From assembly GCF_017873625.1 (NCBI RefSeq), contig NZ_JAGGKL010000004.1, positions 161,786 to 225,785 on the forward strand: 64,000 nt of DNA. The letters run 5' to 3'. The position numbers and the translations under genes are program-made. Numbering within the stretch: position 1 is the first letter of the stretch; every line of letters starts with the position of its first letter. The stretch comes from Methanobacterium petrolearium. GTDB lineage: Archaea > Methanobacteriota > Methanobacteria > Methanobacteriales > Methanobacteriaceae. Under the pieces are notes generated by a model, which saw only the letters and a program-made list of their open reading frames with translations, made no database searches and was not told the origin of the DNA. Shown piece after piece: positions 1 to 10,300 of the stretch.

Positions 1-590
1 TACAAAAGATAAAAATAATTTGGAATATAAGGACTGTTTTCTTATTACCTAATTGTGGTAAATATGCAGGAATAATCCAAAATGGTACGGAAAGATAATA
101 ATAAAACCAATGTTCTTCTTGAATTCCTGTCGTACTAAAAACAGGGAAAAATGTAGGGGATAAGTCAATAAAATGGTACAAAAAGATAAAATGAAAGTAG
201 GTTTGATAGGCTTCAATTTCATTAAAGTTTCACAGATCCCCCGCATGACTAAATAATTAAAATTATTTTCCAAAAATGAAACTTTCCCTTTAGGTGAAGG
301 TCAGGAGAAATGAGGAAACTTTGAATTACTCTTTTTTTACTTTAATAAATTATTCAAATTGTAGAAGATAATCTATACTTATCAAATAATACTTGAACGT
401 TAGCGTACATTGAAGTGCACGTTCAATGAGTACTTCCAGGTACTGATTCTTATTTTATTCCCCTTTATCCCATGTTTTAAACGTTACTACTATTCATATC
501 TATTTTGTTCTAATGATTATTCTAAATAAATTGATTAAGGAGAGTGATGGATAGAAGTAATAACTAACTTATCATCCCAGAGGCAATGTC
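1..590. other. AT-rich intergenic stretch, no convincing gene
   Basis: I see no credible gene here. The only open frame (49-273, minus) has no recognisable family and a composition like random AT-rich DNA. The stretch holds the first copy of a ~150 bp repeat (listed separately) and the promoter region of the MFS gene that starts at 591. Confidence 0.6.
322..472. repeat. direct repeat copy 1 upstream of MFS gene
   Basis: This ~150 bp block matches 2043-2194 over its whole length with scattered substitutions. The most conserved core is the 3' third, which is identical across a short hairpin: AGTAC (429-433), loop TTCCAG, GTACT (440-444). Just upstream an inverted repeat ATTGAA (409-414)/TTCAAT (422-427) encloses GTGCAC. 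The rightmost ~20 bp correspond to the 3' end of the DUF3800 gene in copy 2, so this copy may be the remnant of a duplicated DUF3800 gene tail plus its downstream sequence. Confidence 0.8.
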
Positions 591-1973
591 ATGGATAAAA
601 CGGATATAAAGAAGAAGATAATTATTGCCGGACTTTTGGCTTCTTTTCTCACCCCATTTGTAAGGGCATCTGTAAATGTGGCCTTACCCACAATGGCTGT
701 TGACCTTAACCTGTCAGCCATCTTTTTAACATGGCTACCCACTTTGTATTTACTGGTAACTGCCATACTGTATGTTCCCTTTGGAAGGTTGGGTGATCTC
801 TACGGTAGAAAACGCATCTTCCAGTACGGACTGATCATCTTCACAGTAAGCTCCTTTTTATCTGCATTCTCCATATCCGGTGAAATGCTTCTGGCTATCC
901 GAATTTTCCAAAGTATAGGACACGCCATGATCTTCGCCAACCTATACGCCATCATAACCTCAGCATTCCCTGAAAATGAAAGAGGCGGAGTACTGGGCTT
1001 GATCTCAATAGGTGTCTTCGGAGGATTAATATTCGGACCAATCATTGGAGGATTACTCACCCAATTAGTAGGATGGAGATTTTTGTTCATCCTGGATTCA
1101 CTCATCGGTGTGGTGGCGGCTGTTGTTATCAGCCGGTTCAAATATGAATGGGCAGAAGCAACAAGTGAAAAATTCGATGTTCTGGGGGCCATCATCCTCG
1201 GCATATCCTTAACCACCATAATCTACAGTTTATCAACTTTCGACCAGAAGTATGGGCTGTTTTTAACCATCGCCGGAATCATAGGGCTTTCATTATTCTA
1301 CTTAGTGGAAAAAAGGACAAAATTCCCCCTTATCCCCATGGAATTATTCAACAATAAAACATTCACCTTTGGCAATATCACTGGTTTTATCAATTACGGC
1401 ATATTTATAACATTCAGTTTTCTTTTAAACCTGTATTTCCAGTATATTAAAGGATTTGATCCATTTACAACCGGTTTGATAGTTGCATTACCCTCCATAT
1501 CAATGATCGTGGTATCACCTCTTGCTGGAAGATTAGCCGACAGGATTGATTCGGCAACTGTGACCACGGCAGGGATGATTGTAACCACCATTGGACTGGC
1601 AATTATGACTGTACTCAATAAAAATAGTAGTTTACTGCTGGGACTATGTTCCATTATACTTTTCGGATGCGGAATAGGTTTATTCTATTCCCCCAATACC
1701 AAAACTGTGGTTAGTTCTGTGGAAAAGAAATATTATGGAGTGGCCACAGCCACCCTGAGTAACATGAGATCCATGGGACAGATCTTTGGAATGGGAATCG
1801 CCATGCTAATGATCTCCATATTCCTGGGCAAAGTAGAAATCTCACCTGCCAACTACATTGAATTGGGTCAAAGCATAAGGGCCACTCTAATAATCCTATC
1901 ATTACTATGCGCTGTTGGGATCTTTACCTCATTGATCAAAGAAAATAATCAATCTAAAAATGGAAACGCTTAA
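591..1973 (+). CDS. MFS drug-exporter-like transporter (DHA2/EmrB type, 14 helices)
   Basis: A 460-residue polytopic membrane protein of the major facilitator superfamily. It probably exports drugs or other small molecules by proton antiport; the substrate cannot be told. The MFS signature GRLGDLYGRKR lies near residue 65 between helices 2 and 3, and a PxxGG-type motif (GPIIGG) follows around residue 150, as in DHA2 exporters. The length and about 14 hydrophobic segments fit that family. The start is an ATG with a weak AGAGGC ribosome site. It is flanked by two copies of a non-coding repeat, so it may have been acquired or moved as a unit. Confidence 0.9.
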   Translation: MDKTDIKKKIIIAGLLASFLTPFVRASVNVALPTMAVDLNLSAIFLTWLPTLYLLVTAILYVPFGRLGDLYGRKRIFQYGLIIFTVSSFLSAFSISGEMLLAIRIFQSIGHAMIFANLYAIITSAFPENERGGVLGLISIGVFGGLIFGPIIGGLLTQLVGWRFLFILDSLIGVVAAVVISRFKYEWAEATSEKFDVLGAIILGISLTTIIYSLSTFDQKYGLFLTIAGIIGLSLFYLVEKRTKFPLIPMELFNNKTFTFGNITGFINYGIFITFSFLLNLYFQYIKGFDPFTTGLIVALPSISMIVVSPLAGRLADRIDSATVTTAGMIVTTIGLAIMTVLNKNSSLLLGLCSIILFGCGIGLFYSPNTKTVVSSVEKKYYGVATATLSNMRSMGQIFGMGIAMLMISIFLGKVEISPANYIELGQSIRATLIILSLLCAVGIFTSLIKENNQSKNGNA

Positions 1974-2042
1974 TCCCTTTTTACTGCTAACGTTATAATA
2001 AAAACTGTTAAGCAAAATGTATTCAATGATTAAAAAAAACAT

Positions 2043-2194
2043 TGAGTCGCTCTTTCTTACTTTTAGTAAATTATTTATATTGTAGAAATATGATCTATAT
2101 TTAGCAGGTAAAACCTGGGAGTCAGTGTACCTTGAGGTGCACGTCCAATGAGTACTTCCAGGTACTGATTCTTATTTTATTTCCCTTTATTCCA
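2043..2194. repeat. direct repeat copy 2 downstream of MFS gene
   Basis: Partner of the block at 322-472. It carries the same hairpin, AGTAC (2151-2155)/GTACT (2162-2166) with loop TTCCAG, and the conserved GTGCAC. Its right end runs about 18 bp into the 3' end of the DUF3800 reading frame, whose stop is at 2177. The outer stem is less perfect than in copy 1, so the hairpin core is what is best preserved. Confidence 0.8.
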
Positions 2195-2796
2195 TATTTT
2201 TGACATTTTACACTTTATATTTAATAGATCAGCATATAACTCATTTTTGTGCTCAAATTTCTGAAAATAAGACCATGCTATTATATCTGCAAACTGTAAC
2301 CCTGACCAGGCATGGGAATAACTATGGTATATTTGTATATTCCTAATTTCAGAATTGCGAATTAATTGATCCCCAAAATAATTGTCAAAATCATCCCGAA
2401 GCATCTGTTTTCCTTTTGATTTATCGATTCTGACTTCCACATTGCCTTTTGTTTCTATTAAATTGGCAAGATATCCTGCAACATAATTATAGAGTTTATG
2501 TTTATCGTTGATAAGAAATTCACTGTTGAGAAAACTTTTATTCATAACCGTGCAGAATACTTGAGAACCTTCCAGTTTATTAAGCTCTTTTAACATGTGT
2601 GTCCTAACTTCAAAGAAGATTTGTTTGCTTTAACTTCATTAGCCTTGGATAACTCTTTTTTAAACTTATTCCGCCTCATATTCTTGATTATTTTGTCCAA
2701 TGGCCGGAAATCATCAACTAGTAAAGCAACAATCAATAAATATTTTGAACCACGTAACCCAAGATCCCCACTCTCATCAATATACAGATAGTTCAA
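2177..2796 (-). pseudogene. DUF3800 protein, split by a single-base frameshift
   Basis: Two overlapping frames together make one DUF3800 protein. The N-terminal part (2590-2796) has the diagnostic YIDESGD motif at residues 4-10. The C-terminal part (2177-2596) has the equally typical LQxADIIAW motif. DUF3800 proteins have an RNase H-like fold and often occur in accessory or defence regions; their substrate is not established. The frames differ by one nucleotide near 2600-2625, where the second frame continues plausibly upstream of its first ATG. It could be a genuine pseudogene or a sequencing error. The 3' end lies inside repeat copy 2. Confidence 0.75.
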
Positions 2797-2967
2797 AACT
2801 CAACCTCCATTAATAATAACATACTATTTAGTTAATAATAGTTTACTAAAAATATTAGATTAAAAAAGTGAAGGAAAAAATTCAAATCCCAAATATGACA
2901 CATTTATTACAATTTATAACTCAATACTAAGTAATATTCAAAATATTTAATTTTAAGGATGATATGT

Positions 2968-3132
2968 GTGCCAAAAACTAAATTTAGAGTTAATGGATAT
3001 GATTATAAACTCTCTAAGATTCTAGAATTTGACAATCTAAGCCATTCAACAAAGAACATTTTAACTATTGTCGTTTTGATTGCTGGTGTAATTGTGGGAT
3101 TATTTGTCGGCATTTACATCTATAAAATTTAA
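2968..3132 (+). CDS. small single-helix membrane protein, 54 residues
   Basis: A short frame with a GTG start and a good AAGGATGAT ribosome site 5-12 bases upstream. The first 33 residues are polar and charged (many Lys, Asp, Asn). They are followed by one strongly hydrophobic segment of about 20 residues (LTIVVLIAGVIVGLFVGIYI) and a short Tyr-Lys end, so a single-pass membrane protein with a cytoplasmic N-terminus is likely. I do not recognise the family. It stands alone between the DUF3800 remnant and the MgtE gene. Confidence 0.55.
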   Translation: MPKTKFRVNGYDYKLSKILEFDNLSHSTKNILTIVVLIAGVIVGLFVGIYIYKI

Positions 3133-3176
3133 CTAAAAGGGAAAATATTTCTTATCCTTTAAATCTTGACTTCTAT

Positions 3177-4537
<1,361 letters not shown>

Positions 4538-4648
4538 GAAATTACAGTAGGGGCTGATTTTGCCAAGTATAACTCAGATAAATGTTTCAAATCGTTCTTT
4601 TTACTACTTGTAAATTGATTTTTCAACATTTCTATCTCTTTTTATCAG

Positions 4649-5086
4649 TTAAAGTGCTGGTACGTCCTCTTTAACTCGTTCCATTACTATCATTTCAGTC
4701 AAATCTTCAACACCATCAATTGAACGGATTTTTGAATTTATCAATTGATTCAAGTCCTCAATGCTTTTGACCCAGACTTTAATTAGAATATCATACTCTC
4801 CAGATACACTGTAAACTTCTGAAACTTCTTTAAGCCTTGAAAGTTCTTCTTTTACTAATTCGTGCCGTTCAGACTCGGTCTGGATAATGATTATGGAAGT
4901 TATTTCCAGACCAATTTTCTGCCAGTCTGGTATCAGAGTGTAACGTTTTATCACGTCTTTTTCCAATTTTTTAAGTCTGTTTGATATGGTTGCATCGGGG
5001 ATGTCAATCTCTTTTGACATTTGAGATATGGTAATCCTCGAATTTTTAATCAGAGAACGGATTATAGCTAAATCTACATCATCCAT
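4649..5086 (-). CDS. Lrp/AsnC family transcription regulator
   Basis: A 145-residue protein with the family's standard layout. The N-terminal winged helix-turn-helix spans about residues 5-50 (ISQMSKEIDIPDATISNRLKKLE), followed by the RAM/ACT-like ligand-binding and oligomerisation domain (about 65-140). The length is normal. These proteins act as dimers or octamers and usually respond to amino acids. It is transcribed toward the MgtE gene 120 bp downstream and could share a transcript with it or regulate it. Its effector is unknown. Confidence 0.9.
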   Translation of the reverse strand: MDDVDLAIIRSLIKNSRITISQMSKEIDIPDATISNRLKKLEKDVIKRYTLIPDWQKIGLEITSIIIIQTESERHELVKEELSRLKEVSEVYSVSGEYDILIKVWVKSIEDLNQLINSKIRSIDGVEDLTEMIVMERVKEDVPAL

Positions 5087-5240
5087 TTTTCCAACACCTT
5101 ATCATAATACAGAATAAGAATATATCCACATGTACTTATAAAGGTTTGGGAAAATTACCAAAAATAATCAAAAAAATGAGTATTTTTCTAAATTTGCATC
5201 ATGAATTTAGAAATTTCTTAAATTTGTGGGGAAAAGATAT

Positions 5241-6279
<1,039 letters not shown>

Positions 6280-6435
6280 ATGGCTAAAACAATTGCAGCA
6301 ACACCAACCTTATCAGGAAAAGCTGCGGATCGTTTCGTTCGAAACTTGGATAAACCAGTTACACTCGAGAAAAAGAAATTCTTGGAAGAATCCCGAAAAG
6401 TTTATAGGACCATTAAAGCTAATAGCGAACGCTAG
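6280..6435 (+). CDS. small antitoxin-like protein, 51 residues
   Basis: A 51-residue, Lys/Arg-rich protein beginning MAKTIAATPTLSGKAADRF. The ATPTLxGKxAxxF opening is shared, as far as I recall, by small archaeal proteins found next to toxin-like genes; this is memory of the family, not a search. The rest is predicted helical. The stop overlaps by 4 bp the stop of the GNAT acetyltransferase gene on the other strand, so the two are convergent partners. A role as the antitoxin of that acetyltransferase is inferred from position and size. Confidence 0.6.
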   Translation: MAKTIAATPTLSGKAADRFVRNLDKPVTLEKKKFLEESRKVYRTIKANSER

Positions 6436-6965
6436 GAAGTCCAATCTTCTAGATCTGTGTACATGGCCACATGCCGATCTTCACATTCTGCTAATTCTAC
6501 AAAATAATTCTTTTCATAAAATTTTTCAATCCCTTGATAGGCATCTACTGAAATAAAACGCACACCTACTTTTTCACCTAACTCTAATGCCAGACCAACT
6601 GCATACATGATTAAAATGCTGCCCACATTTTTTCGTTTATGATCCTCGTGTACAGCTAATCTGCCAATTTTAATGGAAGGGAACGCAGGGTAATTAACTC
6701 CTATCCTTTTTTTATCATTTTTGTTAATTTTTATACTGTCAGCAGAAACTGTGAAAAATGCTATTATCTCTCCATGATACCTGCAAATATATGTCTGGTT
6801 CAACCGATCCTTCCTTTGAGGTAGTGCATCCTGAAGTATGAATTCATCCAAATCATCATCCCCACAATGAAAGCTTGCTAAATCATGGTTTCGTGATAGC
6901 TTTTCGACAGTTAGTTCCTCAGGAGAAATTTTCTTTTCTGACATGATAGTATTATTAATCATCAC
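6432..6965 (-). CDS. GNAT family N-acetyltransferase (possible toxin)
   Basis: A 177-residue GNAT protein. The N-terminus has HCGDDDLDEFILQDA (about residues 33-47), the FxCGxxxLDxFL-type signature of the toxin-like GNAT group (TacT/AtaT relatives). The acetyl-CoA-binding strand-loop follows around residue 100 (GRLAVHEDHKRKNVGSIL), and a C-terminal FYEKNYF resembles the FYxxxGF motif. TacT-type enzymes acetylate aminoacyl-tRNA; whether this one does is unknown. Its likely partner is the convergent 51-residue gene. Starts at 6965 or at the later ATG at 6944 are both possible. Confidence 0.8.
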   Translation of the reverse strand: MMINNTIMSEKKISPEELTVEKLSRNHDLASFHCGDDDLDEFILQDALPQRKDRLNQTYICRYHGEIIAFFTVSADSIKINKNDKKRIGVNYPAFPSIKIGRLAVHEDHKRKNVGSILIMYAVGLALELGEKVGVRFISVDAYQGIEKFYEKNYFVELAECEDRHVAMYTDLEDWTS

Positions 6966-7083
6966 ATATTTAATACATAAGGAAGCACTCCATATGTAAT
7001 AAATTCTAAAAATTGTAGTCTTGAAATTAAAGTTGTTTATTTCGTTCTAAAGGACTCATAACATTTTTTTCCTCTTAATCCTC

Positions 7084-7794
7084 TTATTTTTCCCAAGAAA
7101 GATAGGATGCAGATCGCATCATCTTCTCCCGCACATCAGGAATGAAACCTTCCAGAAACTCCAGCATCTTTCTGGAAATAGCATCATTATATTCAAAACA
7201 ACATTCCAATCCTTCAAGCTTGATCCATGATTCAATCCACGCTGTTGGAACATTTATCAATGGATAGATCAGTTTCATCTCATCTTTGGTAGTTTGAGAA
7301 CTTAAAAGCTCCAATTTTTCTCCATCAAGCATGAGTTCTAATATGTGTTCTACTTCCCCATCCAGGGTGAGTGGTAGTGCTACACTATCTGGACATATCT
7401 GTTCTCCATGAAGCTGCAAAGAACTGATCCAGTCATCCAGGTTGCCTTCCTGTTCCCTAATGATCAGTTCCACCCCATACTTCCTGGTGTAGGGTTCCAG
7501 AACCGTGTGCAATGTTAAGTTAACACAATCTCCAGAATCAAATAATAATATTTTATCATGAGGGCTCAGTGCATCTTTAAGCACACGTGAGGCACGGGTG
7601 CAGATTTTCTGGAAGATCTTGGAACGTCGAACCCTAAAATTAGGATATTCCCTTAAAAACAGTTCTTCCTTTTTGCGTGAAAACCTGGATAACTTCAAAT
7701 TATTAATATAAACCCTTTCATCAACTATGCTAACAAACCTGGTTTCCACACCATTTTGCTGGAGGAATTTGACCACATCGCGCTTAACTGTCAT
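7084..7794 (-). CDS. conserved hypothetical, possibly a degenerate PP-loop protein
   Basis: A 236-residue soluble protein that I do not firmly recognise. Around residues 75-112 it reads DKILLFDSGDCVNLTLHTVLE, followed by a basic strand. The spacing resembles the PP-loop (SGGxDS) start of tRNA-thiolation and TilS-like ATPases, but the key SGG and S are not all present, so it may have lost ATP hydrolysis. The C-terminal third (LIYPLINVPTAWIESWI) also resembles PP-loop tRNA enzymes in order. It is monocistronic and faces away from the FwdC-like gene. Confidence 0.5.
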   Translation of the reverse strand: MTVKRDVVKFLQQNGVETRFVSIVDERVYINNLKLSRFSRKKEELFLREYPNFRVRRSKIFQKICTRASRVLKDALSPHDKILLFDSGDCVNLTLHTVLEPYTRKYGVELIIREQEGNLDDWISSLQLHGEQICPDSVALPLTLDGEVEHILELMLDGEKLELLSSQTTKDEMKLIYPLINVPTAWIESWIKLEGLECCFEYNDAISRKMLEFLEGFIPDVREKMMRSASYLSWEK

Positions 7795-7850
7795 GGTAAT
7801 CTCAATGAAATTTTAATCTTATTATCGTGTGCAACTGTGTATATGATTTA

Positions 7851-7920
7851 TTTGTTAGTAAGTGAATTAGATTTTGTTAGTAAGTGGATTAGATAATTTT
7901 TTTTTATTAGGTGGATTAAA
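7851..7920. repeat. 22 bp tandem repeat, 2 clear units plus a degenerate third
   Basis: Units 7851-7872 and 7873-7894 differ at one base (core GTTAGTAAGTGAATTAGAT / GTTAGTAAGTGGATTAGAT). A third, degenerate unit (ATTAGGTGGATTAAAT) follows after a T-run. The array lies in the divergent promoter region between 7794 (minus) and 7968 (plus). Confidence 0.7.
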
Positions 7921-7967
7921 TAAATTTATAGAAAGATGAGTTATGCTAAAACCGATGAGGGGTTAAT

Positions 7968-8900
7968 ATGTTTAAGATCTTTGGCAGTAAAAAGAGTGGG
8001 AAAGAGGATAGGGAATTTCTGGAAATGGAAGTTACCGAACCTGTGGATTGTCTGGGGGATTTCACCTTCAACTTCCACTGGCAGCACAAGGGGGAGAAGT
8101 TAGACCCATCCTGGAAAATCCCTGGGAACGATTTAACCTTTGGTGATGTGGTAGAACACCTTAAGAATAATGGAAACATCCGTATCAATGGTGATGCCGG
8201 GCACCGTCTTGCATCCAGTATGGGTGTGGATCTCCAGTACTTCCAAGGAACTGGAAAGGACATTCCTGTGGGAGATATCTATGTAGAGGGAAATGTGGAC
8301 ACCCGTATGGGAATCAGCATTACCAGGGGAAACATCTATGTTAAAGGAGAAGTTAAAGAGCCCATGGGTAACCTGGTGGAGGTTAAATCCAACCAAAAAG
8401 GTTACCGGCAATTCAGGAGCATAACTGATATCATCAGCAATGGATTGGGCAAGGATAAACTGTTAGGCTGCCAGTTATCCGGGAAAAAATTATTAATTGA
8501 TGATGGCACAGTGAAGGATACTGTGGGGGCCCGTTTGGATGTGGATGCCCAGATCATTAAAAAAGGTGATGTTGATCTTTCCACCGGGATACTCATGAGA
8601 AAGGGTACAGTCAGGATAAATGGAAATACTGGGAAAAACACCGGCGCACTCTTAAACGGAGGCACACTCATCATTGATGGTGAGACGGATGATTTCACAG
8701 CTATTGACATGATCAAAGGAACAATCATCATAAATGGAAATGCTGGGAAGTTTTTAGCAGCTAACAAAAAATCAGGAATTATCCTGGCCAAAAAAGGAAG
8801 CCCCATACCTCCTGCAGAAGAAAAAAAACTGCAGAGTGATGACCAAAAACTTTTAATAGCCCATGGATTCAATCCTAAGGGATTTAAAAAGTTTGAATAA
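7968..8900 (+). CDS. GXGXG-repeat protein related to formylmethanofuran dehydrogenase subunit C
   Basis: A 310-residue protein built from short beta-helix turns of the form GxIxVxGxxGxxxGxxMxxGxIxIxG, seen from about residue 60 to 275 (GNIRINGDAGHRLASSMG; GTVRINGNTGKNTGALLNGG; GTIIINGNAG). This is the alpha-subunit GXGXG fold of glutamate synthase and of FwdC/FmdC. It stands alone with no other Fwd/Fmd subunits nearby, has a ~55-residue N-terminal extension, and is shielded by promoters on both sides. It is therefore probably a paralogue with a scaffold role rather than a subunit of the methanogenic enzyme; that is inference. Confidence 0.75.
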   Translation: MFKIFGSKKSGKEDREFLEMEVTEPVDCLGDFTFNFHWQHKGEKLDPSWKIPGNDLTFGDVVEHLKNNGNIRINGDAGHRLASSMGVDLQYFQGTGKDIPVGDIYVEGNVDTRMGISITRGNIYVKGEVKEPMGNLVEVKSNQKGYRQFRSITDIISNGLGKDKLLGCQLSGKKLLIDDGTVKDTVGARLDVDAQIIKKGDVDLSTGILMRKGTVRINGNTGKNTGALLNGGTLIIDGETDDFTAIDMIKGTIIINGNAGKFLAANKKSGIILAKKGSPIPPAEEKKLQSDDQKLLIAHGFNPKGFKKFE

Positions 8901-8953
8901 CTAAGTAAATAAAAAAAAGGAGGAAATAAAAAAATATTGTCTGGAAGGTTTTT

Positions 8954-9829
8954 TTAAGCCTCCCATTGCAGATTATACTTTTCAAACTGTTTTTCCAGAA
9001 TTATTACCAGGATAAATCCAATCGCAGCTGCCACTATCACCGGGATAACTGAATCCATAGAGGTTGTGATCTTCTGGTAGGGTAATCTCAGGGTGCCCAC
9101 CATCAATCCCACCAGGAAAGCCATGGTTATTGATTTATGGTGTTCCAGGAGGTAGTTCAGGATCCGGGAGAAGGATAAAATACCTATCACCGCCCCCAGT
9201 CCAAAGGTTATTATGTCCACGAATTTAAGCTGATTTAAGGCAGCCAGCATGTATTCGTACTGGTTTAAAAGAAGCAGGATGAATGCTCCTGAGATTCCTG
9301 GTAGTATCATGGCACAGATAGCCACCATACCTGATATGAATATGACTGGCAGGGTATGATTGGCCTGTACCGGGTTTAATCCCACGAAGAGTACAGCGAA
9401 AACGAAGCCTACTACTAAAAACAGGATATTTTTAAGGTTAAGTTCATCTATGTGTTTGTAAACGAAACCAGCTGATGCCAGGATCAATCCAAAAAAGAAT
9501 GCATAGGTTGTGGCCGTGTACACGGTGAGCATGACCGTCATGACCTTGGACATGGTTAGAACAGCCAGACCAATCCCTAAAAGTAGGGGTATGAAAAGGT
9601 TGAAATCCCATTTCAGGAGTTCTTCCTTGGATTTTCGAAAATCCCCTTTTAAGGCGACCAGAAGGAAGTTGGCATTTATCTGGCTGATGGCATGAACCAG
9701 TCTCTGGTAAATGCCGGTGATAAGGGCCATGGTACCCCCGGAAACTCCAGGGATCACATCAGCACTGCCCATTAGTAATCCACGTAAGAATATTAAAAAT
9801 GTATCCCTGTATATCTCGATTTTTCTCAT
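8954..9829 (-). CDS. DUF368 family membrane protein (polyprenyl-phosphate carrier family)
   Basis: A 291-residue integral membrane protein with about eight helices. It has the DUF368 hallmark GSADVIPGVSGGTMALITGI at residues 22-41 and its inverted counterpart MILPGISGAFILLLL around residue 175. DUF368 proteins in bacteria have been shown to recycle undecaprenyl phosphate across the membrane. In an archaeon the equivalent lipid would be a dolichyl-type phosphate used for glycan or pseudomurein synthesis; that transfer of function is inference. The gene is monocistronic. Confidence 0.85.
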   Translation of the reverse strand: MRKIEIYRDTFLIFLRGLLMGSADVIPGVSGGTMALITGIYQRLVHAISQINANFLLVALKGDFRKSKEELLKWDFNLFIPLLLGIGLAVLTMSKVMTVMLTVYTATTYAFFFGLILASAGFVYKHIDELNLKNILFLVVGFVFAVLFVGLNPVQANHTLPVIFISGMVAICAMILPGISGAFILLLLNQYEYMLAALNQLKFVDIITFGLGAVIGILSFSRILNYLLEHHKSITMAFLVGLMVGTLRLPYQKITTSMDSVIPVIVAAAIGFILVIILEKQFEKYNLQWEA

Positions 9830-10300
9830 GAGTTATCTCCCTTAATTATAATACTTGGATTTCAATGAGTAATGGTTAATCTTAGGATTCTATTCTAATA
9901 ATTATTCACAATACTAATTCCTTGTTAATTTAATTAAATCATTAATAGATTCCATGTTATAAATAAAGTAGGAGGTTTCTTTTTCCATTCAGTACCAATA
10001 AATTTTCAAACAAAACAGTCACACACCTCACTCATTAAATTACTGAAATATTTCTTCAGAATGACCATTGGAAGCTTTGGATACTATTTCCCATTGAACT
10101 GAACCACTTTGTAGGATACTGTATTTTTTTGGGAGTGTTTGATAACCATGTGGAACATGACACTGGTTAAAGCCCTGGAAAACTTCTTTGATTTCTGGTC
10201 TGGTGCTTTGATAATGCCTGAAAAAGAGTTACATTTATATACTTTGTTCACTACTATTAAACGCTATTAAAGAAAAAATATAAAAGAGGTTAAAGTAGAA
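9830..10300. other. intergenic with htpX promoter
   Basis: Apart from promoters I see only a 40-codon frame (10148-10270) without a ribosome site. A TATA box (TTTATATA, 10234-10241) lies about 60 bp upstream of htpX and falls inside that frame, which argues against it being a gene. Confidence 0.5.

Noticed and set aside
49..273. A 74-codon minus-strand frame at the left edge
   Set aside because: No ribosome site, no recognisable family, and composition like the surrounding non-coding AT-rich DNA.
10148..10270. A 40-codon ATG frame upstream of htpX
   Set aside because: No ribosome site, and the likely htpX TATA box lies inside it.
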